A stretch of DNA of 64,000 bases from Solirhodobacter olei (GCF_004010155.1 NZ_RRYH01000007.1:124001-188000), one strand, 5' to 3'. Positions 50,243 through 60,224 are shown, counted from the stretch's first letter. Program-made: numbers and translations. The notes: a model not told the origin generated them from the sequence alone.

Positions 50243-53200
50243 CCCCCCGCGACCCGGCCACCGCCGCCCAGATCCGCGCCGCGAACCCCGGCACCTCGAC
50301 CTGGCTTTCCGCCAATGCGGGCTCCGGCAAGACCAGCGTGCTCACGAACCGCGTGGCGCGGCTCCTGCTCGACCATGTGCCGCCCCAGCGCATCCTCTGC
50401 CTGACCTACACCAAGGCCGCGGCAAGCGAGATGCAGAACCGCCTCTTCAAGCTCCTCGGCTCCTGGGCGATGGCGGAGGACGAGGTGCTGGCCCGGAAGC
50501 TCGCGGGCCTCGGCGTGGAGGCCACGCCTAGCGCCGAGGACCTTGCCCGCGCCCGCCGCCTCTTCGCCCAGGCGATCGAGGCGCCGGGCGGGCTGAAGAT
50601 CCAGACCATCCACTCCTTCTGCGCCGCCCTCCTGCGCCGCTTCCCGCTGGAGGCCGGGGTGACCCCCGATTTCGCCGAAATGGACGACCGCGCCGCAACG
50701 CTTTTGCGCGAGGAGATCGTGGAAGACCTCGCCACCGGCCCCTCCCTGCCGCTGGTCGACGCGATGGCCCGCCAATTGGGCGGGGGCGATTTCGCCACGC
50801 TCACTGCAGAGATTGCTGGCAATCGGGCTGGATTCGAGACGGAATTGACCCGGGGTGCCGCCCTTGCCCGCTTCGGCCTGCCCGCCGGCCTCACCCGCGC
50901 GGCGCTGGTGTCAGAGGTGCTGACCGGGGCGGAAGCGGCCTGGTGGCCGAAGCTGATCGAGGCGCTGAAAGCCGGCAGCAAGACCGACCTCAAGGCGGGC
51001 CATGACCTCTCCGCCATCGACCCCGCCGCCCCTGGTTTCGACGCGATCGAGACGCTGGAGGGCACGCTGCTTTTCGGCAAGTCGGCCGCCAACGCCTTCG
51101 GCGCGAAGATCGGCAAGTTCCCGACCAAGGCCACGCAATCCGCCCTCGGCGCCGTCCTGCCCGACCTCGAGGACCTGATGGAACGCGTCGCCGAGGCCCG
51201 CCCCCGCCGCCTCGCCCTGCAGACGGCGGAGCGCACGCTGGCGTTGCACCGCTTCGCCCGCGCCTTCCTCGCCCTCTACGCCCGGCGCAAGGCCGACCGC
51301 GGCTGGCTCGACTTCGACGACCTGATCCTGCGCGCCGCCGCGCTTCTGACCGACCCGTCGGTGGCGCAATGGGTGCTCTTCCGGCTCGACGGCGGCATCG
51401 ACCACATTCTCGTCGACGAGGCACAGGACACCTCGCCCGCGCAATGGCAGGTGATCGCGCTTCTGGCGCAGGAATTCACCGCCGGGCGCGGCGCGCGGGA
51501 GGTCGCGCGAACCATCTTCGTCGTCGGCGACAAGAAGCAGTCGATCTATTCCTTCCAGGGCGCGGATCTTTCGGAATTCGACCGTATGCAGGCCGAATTC
51601 GCCGAAAAACTCGCCGCGGCCAGCCTGCCCCTCGCCCGGCTGACGCTCGACCATTCCTTCCGCTCCTCCCCCGCCCTCCTCCGCCTCGTCGACCTCACCT
51701 TCGACGAGCGCACCCATGCCGGCATCGGCGGCGAGGCCAGGCACCTCGCCTTCCACGAAGGCCTGCCCGGGCGCGCCGATCTCTGGCCCGTCATCCCCAA
51801 GGCCGAGGCGCCGGAAGACGGCGAGTGGTTCGACCCGGTCGACCGCATCACCGAAACCCACCACACCGCGCTTCTCGCCCGCCGCATCGCCGGGCAGATC
51901 GCCGGCCTCCTTGCCGCCGGCACCCGCATAACCGTGAAGGGCGAGGTCCGCCCCCTCTCCCCCGGCGACGTGCTGATCCTCGTCCAGCGCCGGTCGGAGC
52001 TGTTTCACGAGATCATCCGCGCGCTCAAATCCGCCGATCTCCCCGTGGCCGGCGCCGACCGGCTGAAGCTCGGCGGCGAGCTGGCGGTGAAGGATCTCGC
52101 AGCACTCCTGAATTTCATCGCCCTCGACGCCGATGACCTCTCGCTCGCCGCCACGCTCCGCTCGCCCCTTTTCGGCTGGTCGGAGGCGCGGCTCTACGCC
52201 CTCGCCCAGCCCCGCAAGGGCCTGCTGTGGGAGGCCCTGCGCGACGCGAAATCGGCCCATGTGGAGACGTTCGAGATCCTCACAGATCTCCGCGACGCCG
52301 CCGACTTCCTGCGCCCTTACGACCTGATCGAACGCATCCTGACCCGGCACGACGGCCGCCGGAAGCTGATCGCCCGCCTCGGCCCGGAGGCGGAGGACGG
52401 GATAGACTCCCTCCTCGCTCAGGCGCTGGCCTACGAGCGGATGGAGGTGCCAAGCCTCACCGGCTTTCTTGTCTGGCTGGAATCCGGCGAGGTCGAGGTG
52501 AAGCGCCGCCCCGATGCCGCGGGCGATCGCATCCGGGTTATGACCGTCCACGGCGCCAAGGGGCTGGAGGCGCCGCTGGTCATCCTGCCCGACACGATGG
52601 ACCGCCGCCCGCCGCAGGAGGGCCGGATCATCGCCCTGCCGGACGGACCCGCCTGGCGCGCATCCACCGACGAGGCGCCGGACGCGATGGCCGACGCCAA
52701 ATCCGCCCAGGCGCGGCGGCTGCAGGAGGAGCGCCTGCGCCTGCTCTATGTCGCGATGACCCGGGCGCAAAGCTGGCTCATCACCTGCGGCGCGGGCGAC
52801 GATCCGGGACCGGACAGCTGGTACGGCATGATCCGGCAGGGAATGGAGCAGGCCGGCGCGACCCCCTGCGAAATCAGGGACGATTCCGGCCCGATGGAGG
52901 TTCTCCGCCTCGCCCACGGCACCTGGCCGGAGGATGGCGCCGCCGCCGGGGCCGCGGCTGCGGAAGCCGTGCCGCTGCCCGGCTGGGCCGCCCGCCCCGC
53001 GCCCCCGCCTGTCGAGCCGCCGCCGCCTCTCTCGCCCTCCGATCTCGGCGGCGCCAAGGCGCTTCCGGGTGAGGCTGAGGGCAGAGACGCCGAGCTTGCG
53101 TTGCGCCGGGGCCGCCAGCTGCACCTGTTGTTCGAGCATCTCCCCGCCCACCCGCAGGCAGACTGGCCGGCGCTGGCCGGCGCGCTCCTGTCCTCCGGCG

Positions 53201-53604
53201 ACGATGCGGCGGAGGCGGTAGAGATCGCGACCCGCCTCGCGGAGGCACGGCGCGTGCTGACGGCCCCTGCCCTCGCGCCGATCTTCGCCACCCCGGCGCT
53301 GACCGAGGTCGAGATCGCAGCCGACTTCGCCGGCCGCCGCCTTCTGGGCGCGATCGACCGGCTCATCGTCGCCGCCGATTACGTGCTTGCCATCGACTAC
53401 AAGTCGAACGCCGTGATCCCGGACAGGCCGGAAGACGTGCCCGAAGGCATCCTGCGCCAGATGGCCGCCTATGGCGCGGCGCTGGCGCAGGTTTACCCCG
53501 GCCGCCGGATCGCGCTCGCCGTGCTCTGGACGCAGGGTCCCAGCCTGATGGAACTGCCTCCAGATATTGTGGCCCGGGCCGCTGCGACCACGAGTACGTC
53601 TTGA
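50239..53604 (+). CDS. addA: Double-strand break repair helicase AddA
   Basis: This 1121-residue UvrD-type helicase and nuclease is the active motor of AddAB. Motif I is ANAGSGKT (25-32), motif II is HILVDEAQDTSPAQW, motif III is VVGDKKQSIYSFQGADL, motif V is VMTVHGAKGLEAP and motif VI is LYVAMTRAQ. The C-terminal nuclease has LLGAIDRLIV and VLAIDYKSNAV. A proline-rich linker (APPPPVEPPPPLSPS-like) precedes it. The ATG at 50239 overlaps the addB stop (ATGA). Confidence 0.95.
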   Translation: MTPRDPATAAQIRAANPGTSTWLSANAGSGKTSVLTNRVARLLLDHVPPQRILCLTYTKAAASEMQNRLFKLLGSWAMAEDEVLARKLAGLGVEATPSAEDLARARRLFAQAIEAPGGLKIQTIHSFCAALLRRFPLEAGVTPDFAEMDDRAATLLREEIVEDLATGPSLPLVDAMARQLGGGDFATLTAEIAGNRAGFETELTRGAALARFGLPAGLTRAALVSEVLTGAEAAWWPKLIEALKAGSKTDLKAGHDLSAIDPAAPGFDAIETLEGTLLFGKSAANAFGAKIGKFPTKATQSALGAVLPDLEDLMERVAEARPRRLALQTAERTLALHRFARAFLALYARRKADRGWLDFDDLILRAAALLTDPSVAQWVLFRLDGGIDHILVDEAQDTSPAQWQVIALLAQEFTAGRGAREVARTIFVVGDKKQSIYSFQGADLSEFDRMQAEFAEKLAAASLPLARLTLDHSFRSSPALLRLVDLTFDERTHAGIGGEARHLAFHEGLPGRADLWPVIPKAEAPEDGEWFDPVDRITETHHTALLARRIAGQIAGLLAAGTRITVKGEVRPLSPGDVLILVQRRSELFHEIIRALKSADLPVAGADRLKLGGELAVKDLAALLNFIALDADDLSLAATLRSPLFGWSEARLYALAQPRKGLLWEALRDAKSAHVETFEILTDLRDAADFLRPYDLIERILTRHDGRRKLIARLGPEAEDGIDSLLAQALAYERMEVPSLTGFLVWLESGEVEVKRRPDAAGDRIRVMTVHGAKGLEAPLVILPDTMDRRPPQEGRIIALPDGPAWRASTDEAPDAMADAKSAQARRLQEERLRLLYVAMTRAQSWLITCGAGDDPGPDSWYGMIRQGMEQAGATPCEIRDDSGPMEVLRLAHGTWPEDGAAAGAAAAEAVPLPGWAARPAPPPVEPPPPLSPSDLGGAKALPGEAEGRDAELALRRGRQLHLLFEHLPAHPQADWPALAGALLSSGDDAAEAVEIATRLAEARRVLTAPALAPIFATPALTEVEIAADFAGRRLLGAIDRLIVAADYVLAIDYKSNAVIPDRPEDVPEGILRQMAAYGAALAQVYPGRRIALAVLWTQGPSLMELPPDIVARAAATTSTS

Positions 53605-53662
53605 CGCACCAGCCCCCCCACCCTAGTTTCCTAGGCCGACCCCCCGTTCCAGGAGCACCCCC

Positions 53663-53983
53663 ATGGCTACCGTCCCCGTCACCGATGCCACGTTCGATAC
53701 CGAGGTTCGCGCCTCCGACATTCCCGTCGTCGTCGACTTCTGGGCCGAATGGTGCGGCCCCTGCCGCCAGATCGGCCCGGCGCTCGAAGAGCTCTCAGAA
53801 GAGCTCAACGGCAAGGTCAAGTTCGTGAAGGTCAACGTGGACGAGAACCCCGCCTCGCCCTCGCAGCTTGGCGTGCGCGGCATTCCGGCGCTGTTCCTGT
53901 TCAAGGATGGCGAGGTCGTCTCCAACAAGATCGGCGCCGCACCGAAGGCCTCGCTGGCCAGCTGGATCGCCGGCGCGGTCTGA
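53663..53983 (+). CDS. trxA: Thioredoxin
   Basis: This 106-residue cytoplasmic thioredoxin has the active site WCGPC at residues 30-34 ([14 protein letters not shown]), the cis-proline in [10 protein letters not shown], and normal length. It is a general protein disulfide reductase. It lies 58 bases after addA, with a good Shine-Dalgarno (CAGGAGCACC), and is followed by a clear terminator. Confidence 0.96.
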   Translation: MATVPVTDATFDTEVRASDIPVVVDFWAEWCGPCRQIGPALEELSEELNGKVKFVKVNVDENPASPSQLGVRGIPALFLFKDGEVVSNKIGAAPKASLASWIAGAV

Positions 53984-54004
53984 TTTCGGCCACAGGTCCT
54001 GACG

Positions 54005-54030
54005 AAGGGGCGCCCAGGCGGCGCCCTTTT
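54005..54030 (+). terminator. Intrinsic terminator after trxA
   Basis: GGGCGCC (54008-54014) and GGCGCCC (54020-54026) form a 7 bp stem with a five-base loop, extended by G-U and A-T pairs, and followed by TTTT. It lies about 20 bases past the trxA stop. Confidence 0.85.
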
Positions 54031-54203
54031 GCATTTCGCGAAGATATTGATTTCAAACGCGACTTTCCGGCCAGGCAATACAACCGCAGGCCGTCATGGC
54101 CACGGGATGACCTTTCGCTTTGCACATGTGCGCCGCGATTGAGACGCAATCCCCCGGGATCAAGGACCCCGTTCCGTCATCCTCTCAGGGGGCCTGCCTT
54201 ACC

Positions 54204-55352
54204 ATGAAGACCTACGAGTTCCTCGCGCGTCGAAACTGGCCGAAGAGCTATACCGGGAAGATCCTCCTCGTCAGCTTCCTCGGCGTCCACGTCCCGATGA
54301 TCGGCGCGGTCACCTATGTGCTGCTCGCCGATCCCACGCCGTTTTCGCAGGAAATCGGCATCCTGCTGGCCATGCTCGCCGCCACCCTTCTCGGCACCGC
54401 CGGCACGATGCTGGTGATGAATGCGCTTCTCGCCCCCGTTGTGGCGGCGACCAACGCGGCCGAGGGCTACCTGCGCGAGCGCAAGACCCCGCGGATGCCG
54501 ACCCGCTACACCGACAGCGCGGGCGTGCTGATGGCCAGCGTCCAGGAATGCATCACCCGCCTCGACAGCGCGCTGGCCACCACCGAATACCAGCGCGAGG
54601 AGCTGGCCCGCGACCATTCCGAGAAGTTCAAGATGCTCGCCGGAATGCGGCACGACTTCCGCACGCCGCTGACCCATATCCTGGGTTTCGCCGAGCTGAT
54701 GAAGTCGGAGGCGATCGGCCCGCTCGGCAACAAGGCCTATCATTCCTACCTGGAAAAGATCGGCGACTCCGGCCGCGACCTGCTGCAGACGCTGCAATCC
54801 GTGCTCGACCTCTCCGATGGCGAGGCCCGCCGCCAGCTCGACGAGGACAGCGAAAGCTTCGACATCGTCGCCATGGCGCGGGACGCGGTCAGCCTCGAAC
54901 ACCTCCACGCCGAGAAATGCGATATCGCCGTCTCGGTGGAAGCCCCGGCCGAACTGGCGCTCTACTCGGTGAGATCCGTGATGAAGAACCTGCTGGGCAC
55001 GCTGCTGGACGCCACGATCACCGGCACCCCGGCCGGCCGCAGCGTCACCCTGCGGGTGAGCGAGGGCGGCTTCGGCACCTGTCTGGTGGCCGAAAGCCAC
55101 GGCGGCCAGCTCTGCATCGAGGACGTGCCCGCCAACCTCGCCCATTTCTTCGGCACGCTGCCCAGTTCGGCCGGTGCGCCTTCGGCCAGGGCGGAGACCT
55201 CGACGCCGCTTACCGTGCGGCTGACCCTGATCGCGACGCTCGCCAAGGCCATCGGCGCCGAGCTGGCGATGGACCAGACCGCGGGCGAGGGCTTCCGCAT
55301 CGCCGTCACCCTGCAGCCGCATCAGGCAGGCTACGCGATCGCCGCCGAATAG
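54204..55352 (+). CDS. Histidine-kinase-like membrane protein with degenerate ATP site
   Basis: This 382-residue protein has two membrane helices (about 18-36 and 48-72), a short HAMP-like region, an intact H-box GMRHDFRTPLTHILGFAEL (His near residue 151), and a C-terminal domain shaped like HATPase. The N-box reads MKNLLGTLLDATITG, lacking the Mg-binding Asn of NLLxNA, and the D-x-G-x-G and G-x-G-L-G loops are replaced by VAESHGGQL and AEGFRI-type residues. It may dimerise and be phosphorylated by, or titrate, another kinase. The start ATG 54204 (MKTYEFLARR) is chosen over one 28 codons earlier because that stretch is not helix-forming or family-like. Confidence 0.75.
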   Translation: MKTYEFLARRNWPKSYTGKILLVSFLGVHVPMIGAVTYVLLADPTPFSQEIGILLAMLAATLLGTAGTMLVMNALLAPVVAATNAAEGYLRERKTPRMPTRYTDSAGVLMASVQECITRLDSALATTEYQREELARDHSEKFKMLAGMRHDFRTPLTHILGFAELMKSEAIGPLGNKAYHSYLEKIGDSGRDLLQTLQSVLDLSDGEARRQLDEDSESFDIVAMARDAVSLEHLHAEKCDIAVSVEAPAELALYSVRSVMKNLLGTLLDATITGTPAGRSVTLRVSEGGFGTCLVAESHGGQLCIEDVPANLAHFFGTLPSSAGAPSARAETSTPLTVRLTLIATLAKAIGAELAMDQTAGEGFRIAVTLQPHQAGYAIAAE

Positions 55353-55374
55353 CCCCGCCCACGGGCACAGACGG

Positions 55375-55410
55375 AACCGCCGCCGGGGCCCGTGGCTCCG
55401 GCGGTTTTCC
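55375..55410 (+). terminator. Intrinsic terminator before hslV
   Basis: AACCGCCG (55375-55382) and CGGCGGTT (55399-55406) pair perfectly, with a GC-rich loop that can fold further, followed by TTCCTTT. It ends the kinase-like gene 23 bases past its stop. Confidence 0.75.
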
Positions 55411-55492
55411 TTTGCAATCTGGCCGCTTCGGCCTCCCGCCCTTGCCCCTCAGCGCCCCGCCAGCCATATAGGCCGAAAGACAGGAGGCCCCT

Positions 55493-56050
55493 ATGGCGGA
55501 CGACAAATTCCCCGGCTGGCACGGCACGACGATCATCGCCGTGCGGCGCAACGGCAAGGTCGTGGTGGCGGGCGACGGGCAGGTGAGCCTCGGCAACACG
55601 GTGATCAAGGGCTCCGCCCGCAAGGTCCGCCGCCTCTCCCCCGGCGGGCGCGACATCGTCGCGGGCTTCGCCGGCTCCACCGCCGACGCCTTCACCCTGC
55701 TGGAGCGGCTGGAGAAGAAGCTCGAGGGCGCCTCGGGCCAGCTCGCCCGCGCCTGCGTCGAGCTCGCAAAGGACTGGCGGACGGACAAGTACCTCCAGAA
55801 GCTCGAGGCCATGCTGATCGTCACCGACGGCAAGGACCTCCTCGTCGTCACCGGCGCGGGCGACGTGCTGGAACCCGAAAATGACATCGCGGCCATCGGC
55901 TCCGGCGGCAACTTCGCGCTGGCCGCCGCCCGCGGCCTGATGGAGACGGACCTCGACGCCGAGGCCATCGCCCGCCGCGCCATGGCCATCGCGGCCGATA
56001 TCTGCGTCTACACCAACGGCAACCTGACCGTCGAAGCCATCTCCGCCTGA
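55493..56050 (+). CDS. hslV: ATP-dependent protease peptidase subunit HslV
   Basis: This 185-residue proteasome-like N-terminal nucleophile peptidase forms a double hexamer capped by HslU. The catalytic Thr follows the propeptide at [10 protein letters not shown], with [11 protein letters not shown] and the KVRRL and [14 protein letters not shown] segments. The propeptide is about ten residues, longer than in E. coli. The RBS AGGAGG precedes ATG 55493. hslU follows after 117 bases. Confidence 0.96.
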   Translation: MADDKFPGWHGTTIIAVRRNGKVVVAGDGQVSLGNTVIKGSARKVRRLSPGGRDIVAGFAGSTADAFTLLERLEKKLEGASGQLARACVELAKDWRTDKYLQKLEAMLIVTDGKDLLVVTGAGDVLEPENDIAAIGSGGNFALAAARGLMETDLDAEAIARRAMAIAADICVYTNGNLTVEAISA

Positions 56051-56167
56051 CCCCCCTGCATTTCCCGGCCGAACCCCTTCGGGGACGGCCCCCGGGGCGC
56101 GCGGGCGCCGCCGCCCCCTTGGACTCACCGGCCCGGATGCGTAGATGACAGGGCCAAGGAGACCCGA

Positions 56168-57475
56168 ATGACCGACCTGACCCCCCGCGAGATCGTCTCA
56201 GAGCTTGACCGCTTCATCATCGGCCAGAAGGAAGCCAAGCGCGCCGTCGCCGTTGCGCTGCGCTCCCGCTGGCGCCGGCGCCAGCTCGACGGCGAGCTGC
56301 GCGACGAGGTCTATCCCAAGAACATCCTGATGATCGGCCCCACCGGCGTCGGCAAGACCGAGATCTCGCGCCGTCTCGCCCGCCTTGCCCGCGCGCCCTT
56401 CATCAAGGTCGAGGCGACGAAGTTCACCGAGGTCGGCTATGTCGGCCGCGATGTCGAACAGATCATCCGCGACCTGGTCGACAGCGCCATCCAGATGGTG
56501 CGCGAACACATGCGCGAAGACGTGAAGGCCAAGGCCCATTCCGCCGCGGAGGAGCGCGTGATCGAGGCCGTCGCCGGAACGGACGCGCGCGAACAGACGC
56601 GCGAGATGTTCCGCAAGAAGCTGCGCGACGGCGAGCTTGACGGCACGATGATCGAGCTCGACGTCCCTGACACGTCCAACCCGATGCCGATGTTCGAGAT
56701 CCCCGGCCAGCCCGGCGCCAACATGGGCATGATGAACCTCGGCGACATCTTCGGAAAGGCCTTCGGCGGCCGCAAGACCCGCCGCCGGATGACCGTCGCC
56801 GACAGCTACGAGATCCTGCTTTCCGAAGAGGCCGACAAGCTTCTGGACGACGAGACCGTCAACCGCGCCGCGCTCGAAGCGGTGCAGGAAAACGGCATCG
56901 TCTTCCTCGACGAGATCGACAAGGTCTGCGCCCGCGCCGACGCCCGCGGCGCCGATGTCTCGCGCGAAGGCGTGCAGCGCGACCTCCTGCCGCTGATCGA
57001 GGGCACGACGGTCTCGACCAAGTACGGCGCGGTGAAGACCGATCACATCCTTTTCATCGCCTCCGGCGCTTTCCACATCGCAAAGCCTTCGGACCTTTTG
57101 CCGGAACTGCAGGGCCGCCTGCCGATCCGCGTCGAGCTGCGCGACCTGACCGAAGGCGATTTCGTCCGCATCCTGACGGAGACGGACAACGCCCTGACCC
57201 GGCAATATACCGCGCTCCTGGCGACCGAGGGCGTAACCGTCACCTTCAGCGAAGACGGCATCGCGGCGCTGGCCCGGATCGCCGCGGAAGTGAACCGCAG
57301 CGTGGAAAACATAGGCGCCCGGCGGCTCTACACCGTCATGGAGCGGGTGTTCGAAGAGCTCAGCTTCACCGCCCCCGACCGCTCTGGCGAGGCGATCACC
57401 GTCGATGCCGCCTTCGTCGACAAGAACCTGGGCGAGCTGACCAAGAGCACCGACATCAGCCGCTACGTGCTCTAG
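56168..57475 (+). CDS. hslU: ATP-dependent protease ATPase subunit HslU
   Basis: This 435-residue AAA+ unfoldase feeds substrates to HslV. Walker A is GPTGVGKTE (57-65), the pore-loop GYVGRDVE is present, Walker B is [10 protein letters not shown], and the C-terminal tail TDISRYVL docks into HslV. The start ATG at 56168 follows GGAGACCCGA. The length and I-domain (about 110-230) are normal. Confidence 0.97.
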   Translation: MTDLTPREIVSELDRFIIGQKEAKRAVAVALRSRWRRRQLDGELRDEVYPKNILMIGPTGVGKTEISRRLARLARAPFIKVEATKFTEVGYVGRDVEQIIRDLVDSAIQMVREHMREDVKAKAHSAAEERVIEAVAGTDAREQTREMFRKKLRDGELDGTMIELDVPDTSNPMPMFEIPGQPGANMGMMNLGDIFGKAFGGRKTRRRMTVADSYEILLSEEADKLLDDETVNRAALEAVQENGIVFLDEIDKVCARADARGADVSREGVQRDLLPLIEGTTVSTKYGAVKTDHILFIASGAFHIAKPSDLLPELQGRLPIRVELRDLTEGDFVRILTETDNALTRQYTALLATEGVTVTFSEDGIAALARIAAEVNRSVENIGARRLYTVMERVFEELSFTAPDRSGEAITVDAAFVDKNLGELTKSTDISRYVL

Positions 57476-57601
57476 CGGCCAGCCGCGCGTCCCGCGCGGA
57501 AGGGCCGGCAGGGGGCCGCCACCCGGCCCCGGCCGCGCCCTTGACCCCGCCTCGTCCACAGGCGCATATCGCCTTCACCCGCGCCCCTGCCGGCAAGGTC
57601 C

Positions 57602-58324
57602 ATGGTGAAGCCGCTCGCAAAGGCCCTCCTCATCCTTCTGCTTCTCGCCGCCGCGGCCCTTGCGACGGCGCTCTACGCGACGCCCTCCGTCTCTGACGCG
57701 CGGGCCCGGGCCGACGCCCGCGCGCAGCTCCACGGCGGGATCACCCCCGCACCAGCACCGCCCCGGCGCTTCGTCACCGCGCTGGTCGCGACCGAGGATC
57801 AGCGGTTCTTCTCGACGCTCGACCCCGGCATCGATCCTTTCGCGGTGTTCCGCGTCGGGGTGGAAACGCTCGCCGGGCACCACGGCGATCTCGGCGGCAG
57901 CACGATCACTCAGCAGCTGGCCAAGATGCTTTACAGCCCGCATCGCCGGGACCTCGCCGCCAAGCTGCGCGAGGTGGCGCTGGCGCTGAAGCTCAGCGCC
58001 ACCTATTCCCGGCCCGAGATCCTCGCGATGTATGCCAATGTCGCCTATTACGGCGATCGCTATTACGGGCTGACCGCTGCCGCCTGCGGCTATTTCGGCA
58101 AGCGGCCGGCGGATCTCAGCTGGGCCCAGGCGGCGATGCTGGCTGGCGCCGTCAACGCCCCTTCCTTCGACGATCCCCGGCGGCACCCGGACCATGCGCG
58201 CGCCCGGCAGGCGCATGTCTTTTCCCGCCTCGTCGCCGTCGGCGCGCTCACCCCGGCAGAGGCGGCGGCCGCCCGCGCGGAACCGCTGGGCCTGGTTCCC
58301 CGTGGCACCGGCTGCACCGGCTAG
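57602..58324 (+). CDS. mtgA: Monofunctional GT51 peptidoglycan transglycosylase
   Basis: This 240-residue, membrane-anchored (residues 7-26) glycosyltransferase polymerises lipid II. Motif 1 is TEDQRFF with the catalytic Glu, but the usual HxG after it is replaced by STLDPG. Motif 2 is GGSTITQQLAK, motif 3 is AKLREV with the second Glu, and motif 4 is ILAMYANVAYYG. Smaller than typical MtgA. Start ATG at 57602. The dispersed repeat copy B begins seven bases after the stop. Confidence 0.87.
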   Translation: MVKPLAKALLILLLLAAAALATALYATPSVSDARARADARAQLHGGITPAPAPPRRFVTALVATEDQRFFSTLDPGIDPFAVFRVGVETLAGHHGDLGGSTITQQLAKMLYSPHRRDLAAKLREVALALKLSATYSRPEILAMYANVAYYGDRYYGLTAAACGYFGKRPADLSWAQAAMLAGAVNAPSFDDPRRHPDHARARQAHVFSRLVAVGALTPAEAAAARAEPLGLVPRGTGCTG

Positions 58325-58330
58325 GCCGAA

Positions 58331-58390
58331 ACGCCGGTGCGATGCGGTGACAAAGCGGTGCAAAAGCGGTGCTATTACGGTATCGGTTTT
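58331..58390. repeat. Dispersed ~60 bp repeat, copy B
   Basis: This is the reverse complement of the element at 5404-5466, with about seven differences in 62 positions. It lies directly after the mtgA stop and, like copy A, between two genes. The shared core reads GCACCGCTTTTGCACCG. Confidence 0.8.
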
Positions 58391-58538
58391 TTGGAGCGCT
58401 CCCAATCGGTTGACCCCATTTTCTCGGCGCAGCTCAGCTCCGCCGCGCGCGCCTGAAACCCTTCGTTAACCGGCGCGCTGGCCATGGCGGCGCGCCTGTC
58501 GTATCCGTGAGGGGCGGAAGGGAAGAGGAGCCGGGGCC

Positions 58539-59639
58539 ATGCGGATCATCCTGTCGCTCTGCTGCGCGGTGCTTCTTGCGGCCTGCGCCCCACGCGGGCA
58601 GATCACGCTCGACCCCGCCGCCGCGACGCTCGGCGACGCCCGCCCGATCTTCGTCGGCACCACCCGCCAGCTCGACCCCGTCACCGGCCAGTTCACCAGC
58701 GCCCGCAGCGCGCAGGTGGATTACGCCCGGCTCACCGTCTCGGTCCCGCCGGAGCGGGCGCTCGGCACCATCACCTACCCGCCCGAGGGGCAGAAACCCA
58801 ATGCCGCCAAAGACTTCCTGACCACCGCCGAGACGCTCTACCCCGGCCCCACCGCGTTCCGCGCGGCTCTCGCCAAGGCCCTCGCCGCCCGGCCCGCGGC
58901 CCAGCGAGAGGCAATGGTCTATGTCCACGGCTTCAACAACACCTTCGCCGAAAGCGTCTACCGGCTGGCCCAGATCAGCCACGACCTCGCGGTGCCTGCG
59001 GTGCCGGTCGCCTATGCCTGGCCCTCCGCCGCCAATCCGCTCGCCTATGCCTACGATCGCGACAGCGTCCTCTTCGCCCGCGACGGGCTGGAGCGGCTCC
59101 TGACCCAGATCGCCCGCGCCGGCGCCCGCCGGATCCTGCTCGTCGGCCATTCCGTCGGTTCCGAACTGGTGATGGAGGTGCTGCGCCAGATGCGTCTCGA
59201 CGGCAACCGGGCCGTCATGTCCCGCCTCTCCGGCGTGGTGCTGATCTCCCCCGATCTCGACGTCGACGTCTTCCGGTCCGAGGCCCTCCGCATAGGCCAA
59301 CTACCTCAGCCCTTCGTCATCTTCACCTCGCGCCGGGACCGTGCGCTGGCGCTGGCCGCGCGGCTGACGGGGGAACGGCAGCGGCTCGGCAACCTTACCG
59401 ATGTGAAGCGGCTGGAGGATCTGAAGGTGACGGTTCTGGAAGTCGGCGCCTTCTCGCAGGGTGTGGGGCATTTCACCGCCGCCACCTCGCCCGCGCTGAT
59501 CCGGATTCTTCAGCGGGTCAATGACTTGAACCAGGCCTACGCGCTTGATCCCGCCGCCCGGCTGGGGCTTCTGCCGGGCGCGGTGCTGAGCGTGCGCAAG
59601 GCGACGCAAGTGGTTCTGATCCCGCGCGGGGCGCCCTGA
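58539..59639 (+). CDS. Alpha/beta hydrolase lipoprotein (DUF900 family)
   Basis: This 366-residue lipoprotein has a signal peptide with lipobox LLAAC and lipidated C16. The alpha/beta hydrolase core has YVHGFNNTFAESVYRL, the nucleophile elbow LVGHSVGSELV (GxSxG) and the acid region SPDLDVDVF. The late His may be in SQGVGHFTAA. Members are outer-membrane or periplasmic esterase-like proteins without known substrate. Confidence 0.83.
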   Translation: MRIILSLCCAVLLAACAPRGQITLDPAAATLGDARPIFVGTTRQLDPVTGQFTSARSAQVDYARLTVSVPPERALGTITYPPEGQKPNAAKDFLTTAETLYPGPTAFRAALAKALAARPAAQREAMVYVHGFNNTFAESVYRLAQISHDLAVPAVPVAYAWPSAANPLAYAYDRDSVLFARDGLERLLTQIARAGARRILLVGHSVGSELVMEVLRQMRLDGNRAVMSRLSGVVLISPDLDVDVFRSEALRIGQLPQPFVIFTSRRDRALALAARLTGERQRLGNLTDVKRLEDLKVTVLEVGAFSQGVGHFTAATSPALIRILQRVNDLNQAYALDPAARLGLLPGAVLSVRKATQVVLIPRGAP

Positions 59640-59645
59640 TCGGGC

Positions 59646-60224
59646 TCAGCGCGGCCGGCGGAGATAGACGTAGAACGCCCCGGCCCCGCCATGGCGCAGA
59701 TGCGCCTCGGTCACCTGCAGCACCACCGGCGCCAGCGGCGCCTGGGCCAGCCAATGCGGCACCTGCCGGCGCAGCGCGCCCGGCCGCTCGAAGAGCGTTG
59801 GCCCCTCGGCACCGCCCCGGCCCTTGCCGGTTATCACCAGAACCAGCCGAAGACCCGCCGCGTGGGCGTCGAGGATGAAGCCGTTCAGCCGCGGATGCGC
59901 CTCGGCAAGCGTCATTCCGTGCAGGTCGATCCGGGCCTCGGGCGCAAGTTTGCCGCGGCGCATCTTGGTGTGGGTCTTGGCATCCATCCGCAGCGGCGGC
60001 GGGGCCGGGCGCTCTACCGCCGGCGCGGCGGCGGCCGGGGCTGGGCGGCGCTGCGGGGCCGTCTTCCGCGCTGGCTCGGTCTGCGGCGGCGCTTCGGGGG
60101 CGGGCGCCACCGCCGCCTCTGTCAGACGGCCACGCTGGCGGTGAAGCGGGGCGACGGTACCTGCCACCGACCGCCACAACGCTTCTTCCTCCGGCGACAG
60201 CCCGCGTGGCGGGCGGCGCCTCAT
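59646..60224 (-). CDS. Smr/MutS2 domain protein
   Basis: This 192-residue protein has a Pro/Ala-rich N-terminal half (30-85) and a C-terminal Smr domain (about 95-190) with IDLHGMTLAEAHPRL, VLVITGKGRG and AFYVYLRR. Smr domains are small nicking endonucleases acting on DNA or RNA, some linked to ribosome rescue. The start ATG at 60224 overlaps the mltA stop (ATGA). Confidence 0.9.
   Translation of the reverse strand: MRRRPPRGLSPEEEALWRSVAGTVAPLHRQRGRLTEAAVAPAPEAPPQTEPARKTAPQRRPAPAAAAPAVERPAPPPLRMDAKTHTKMRRGKLAPEARIDLHGMTLAEAHPRLNGFILDAHAAGLRLVLVITGKGRGGAEGPTLFERPGALRRQVPHWLAQAPLAPVVLQVTEAHLRHGGAGAFYVYLRRPR

Noticed and set aside
50239-53604. AddA as part of a UvrD-type phage defence system
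   Set aside because: It overlaps addB and carries the full AddA helicase-nuclease layout, so it is the standard repair enzyme.
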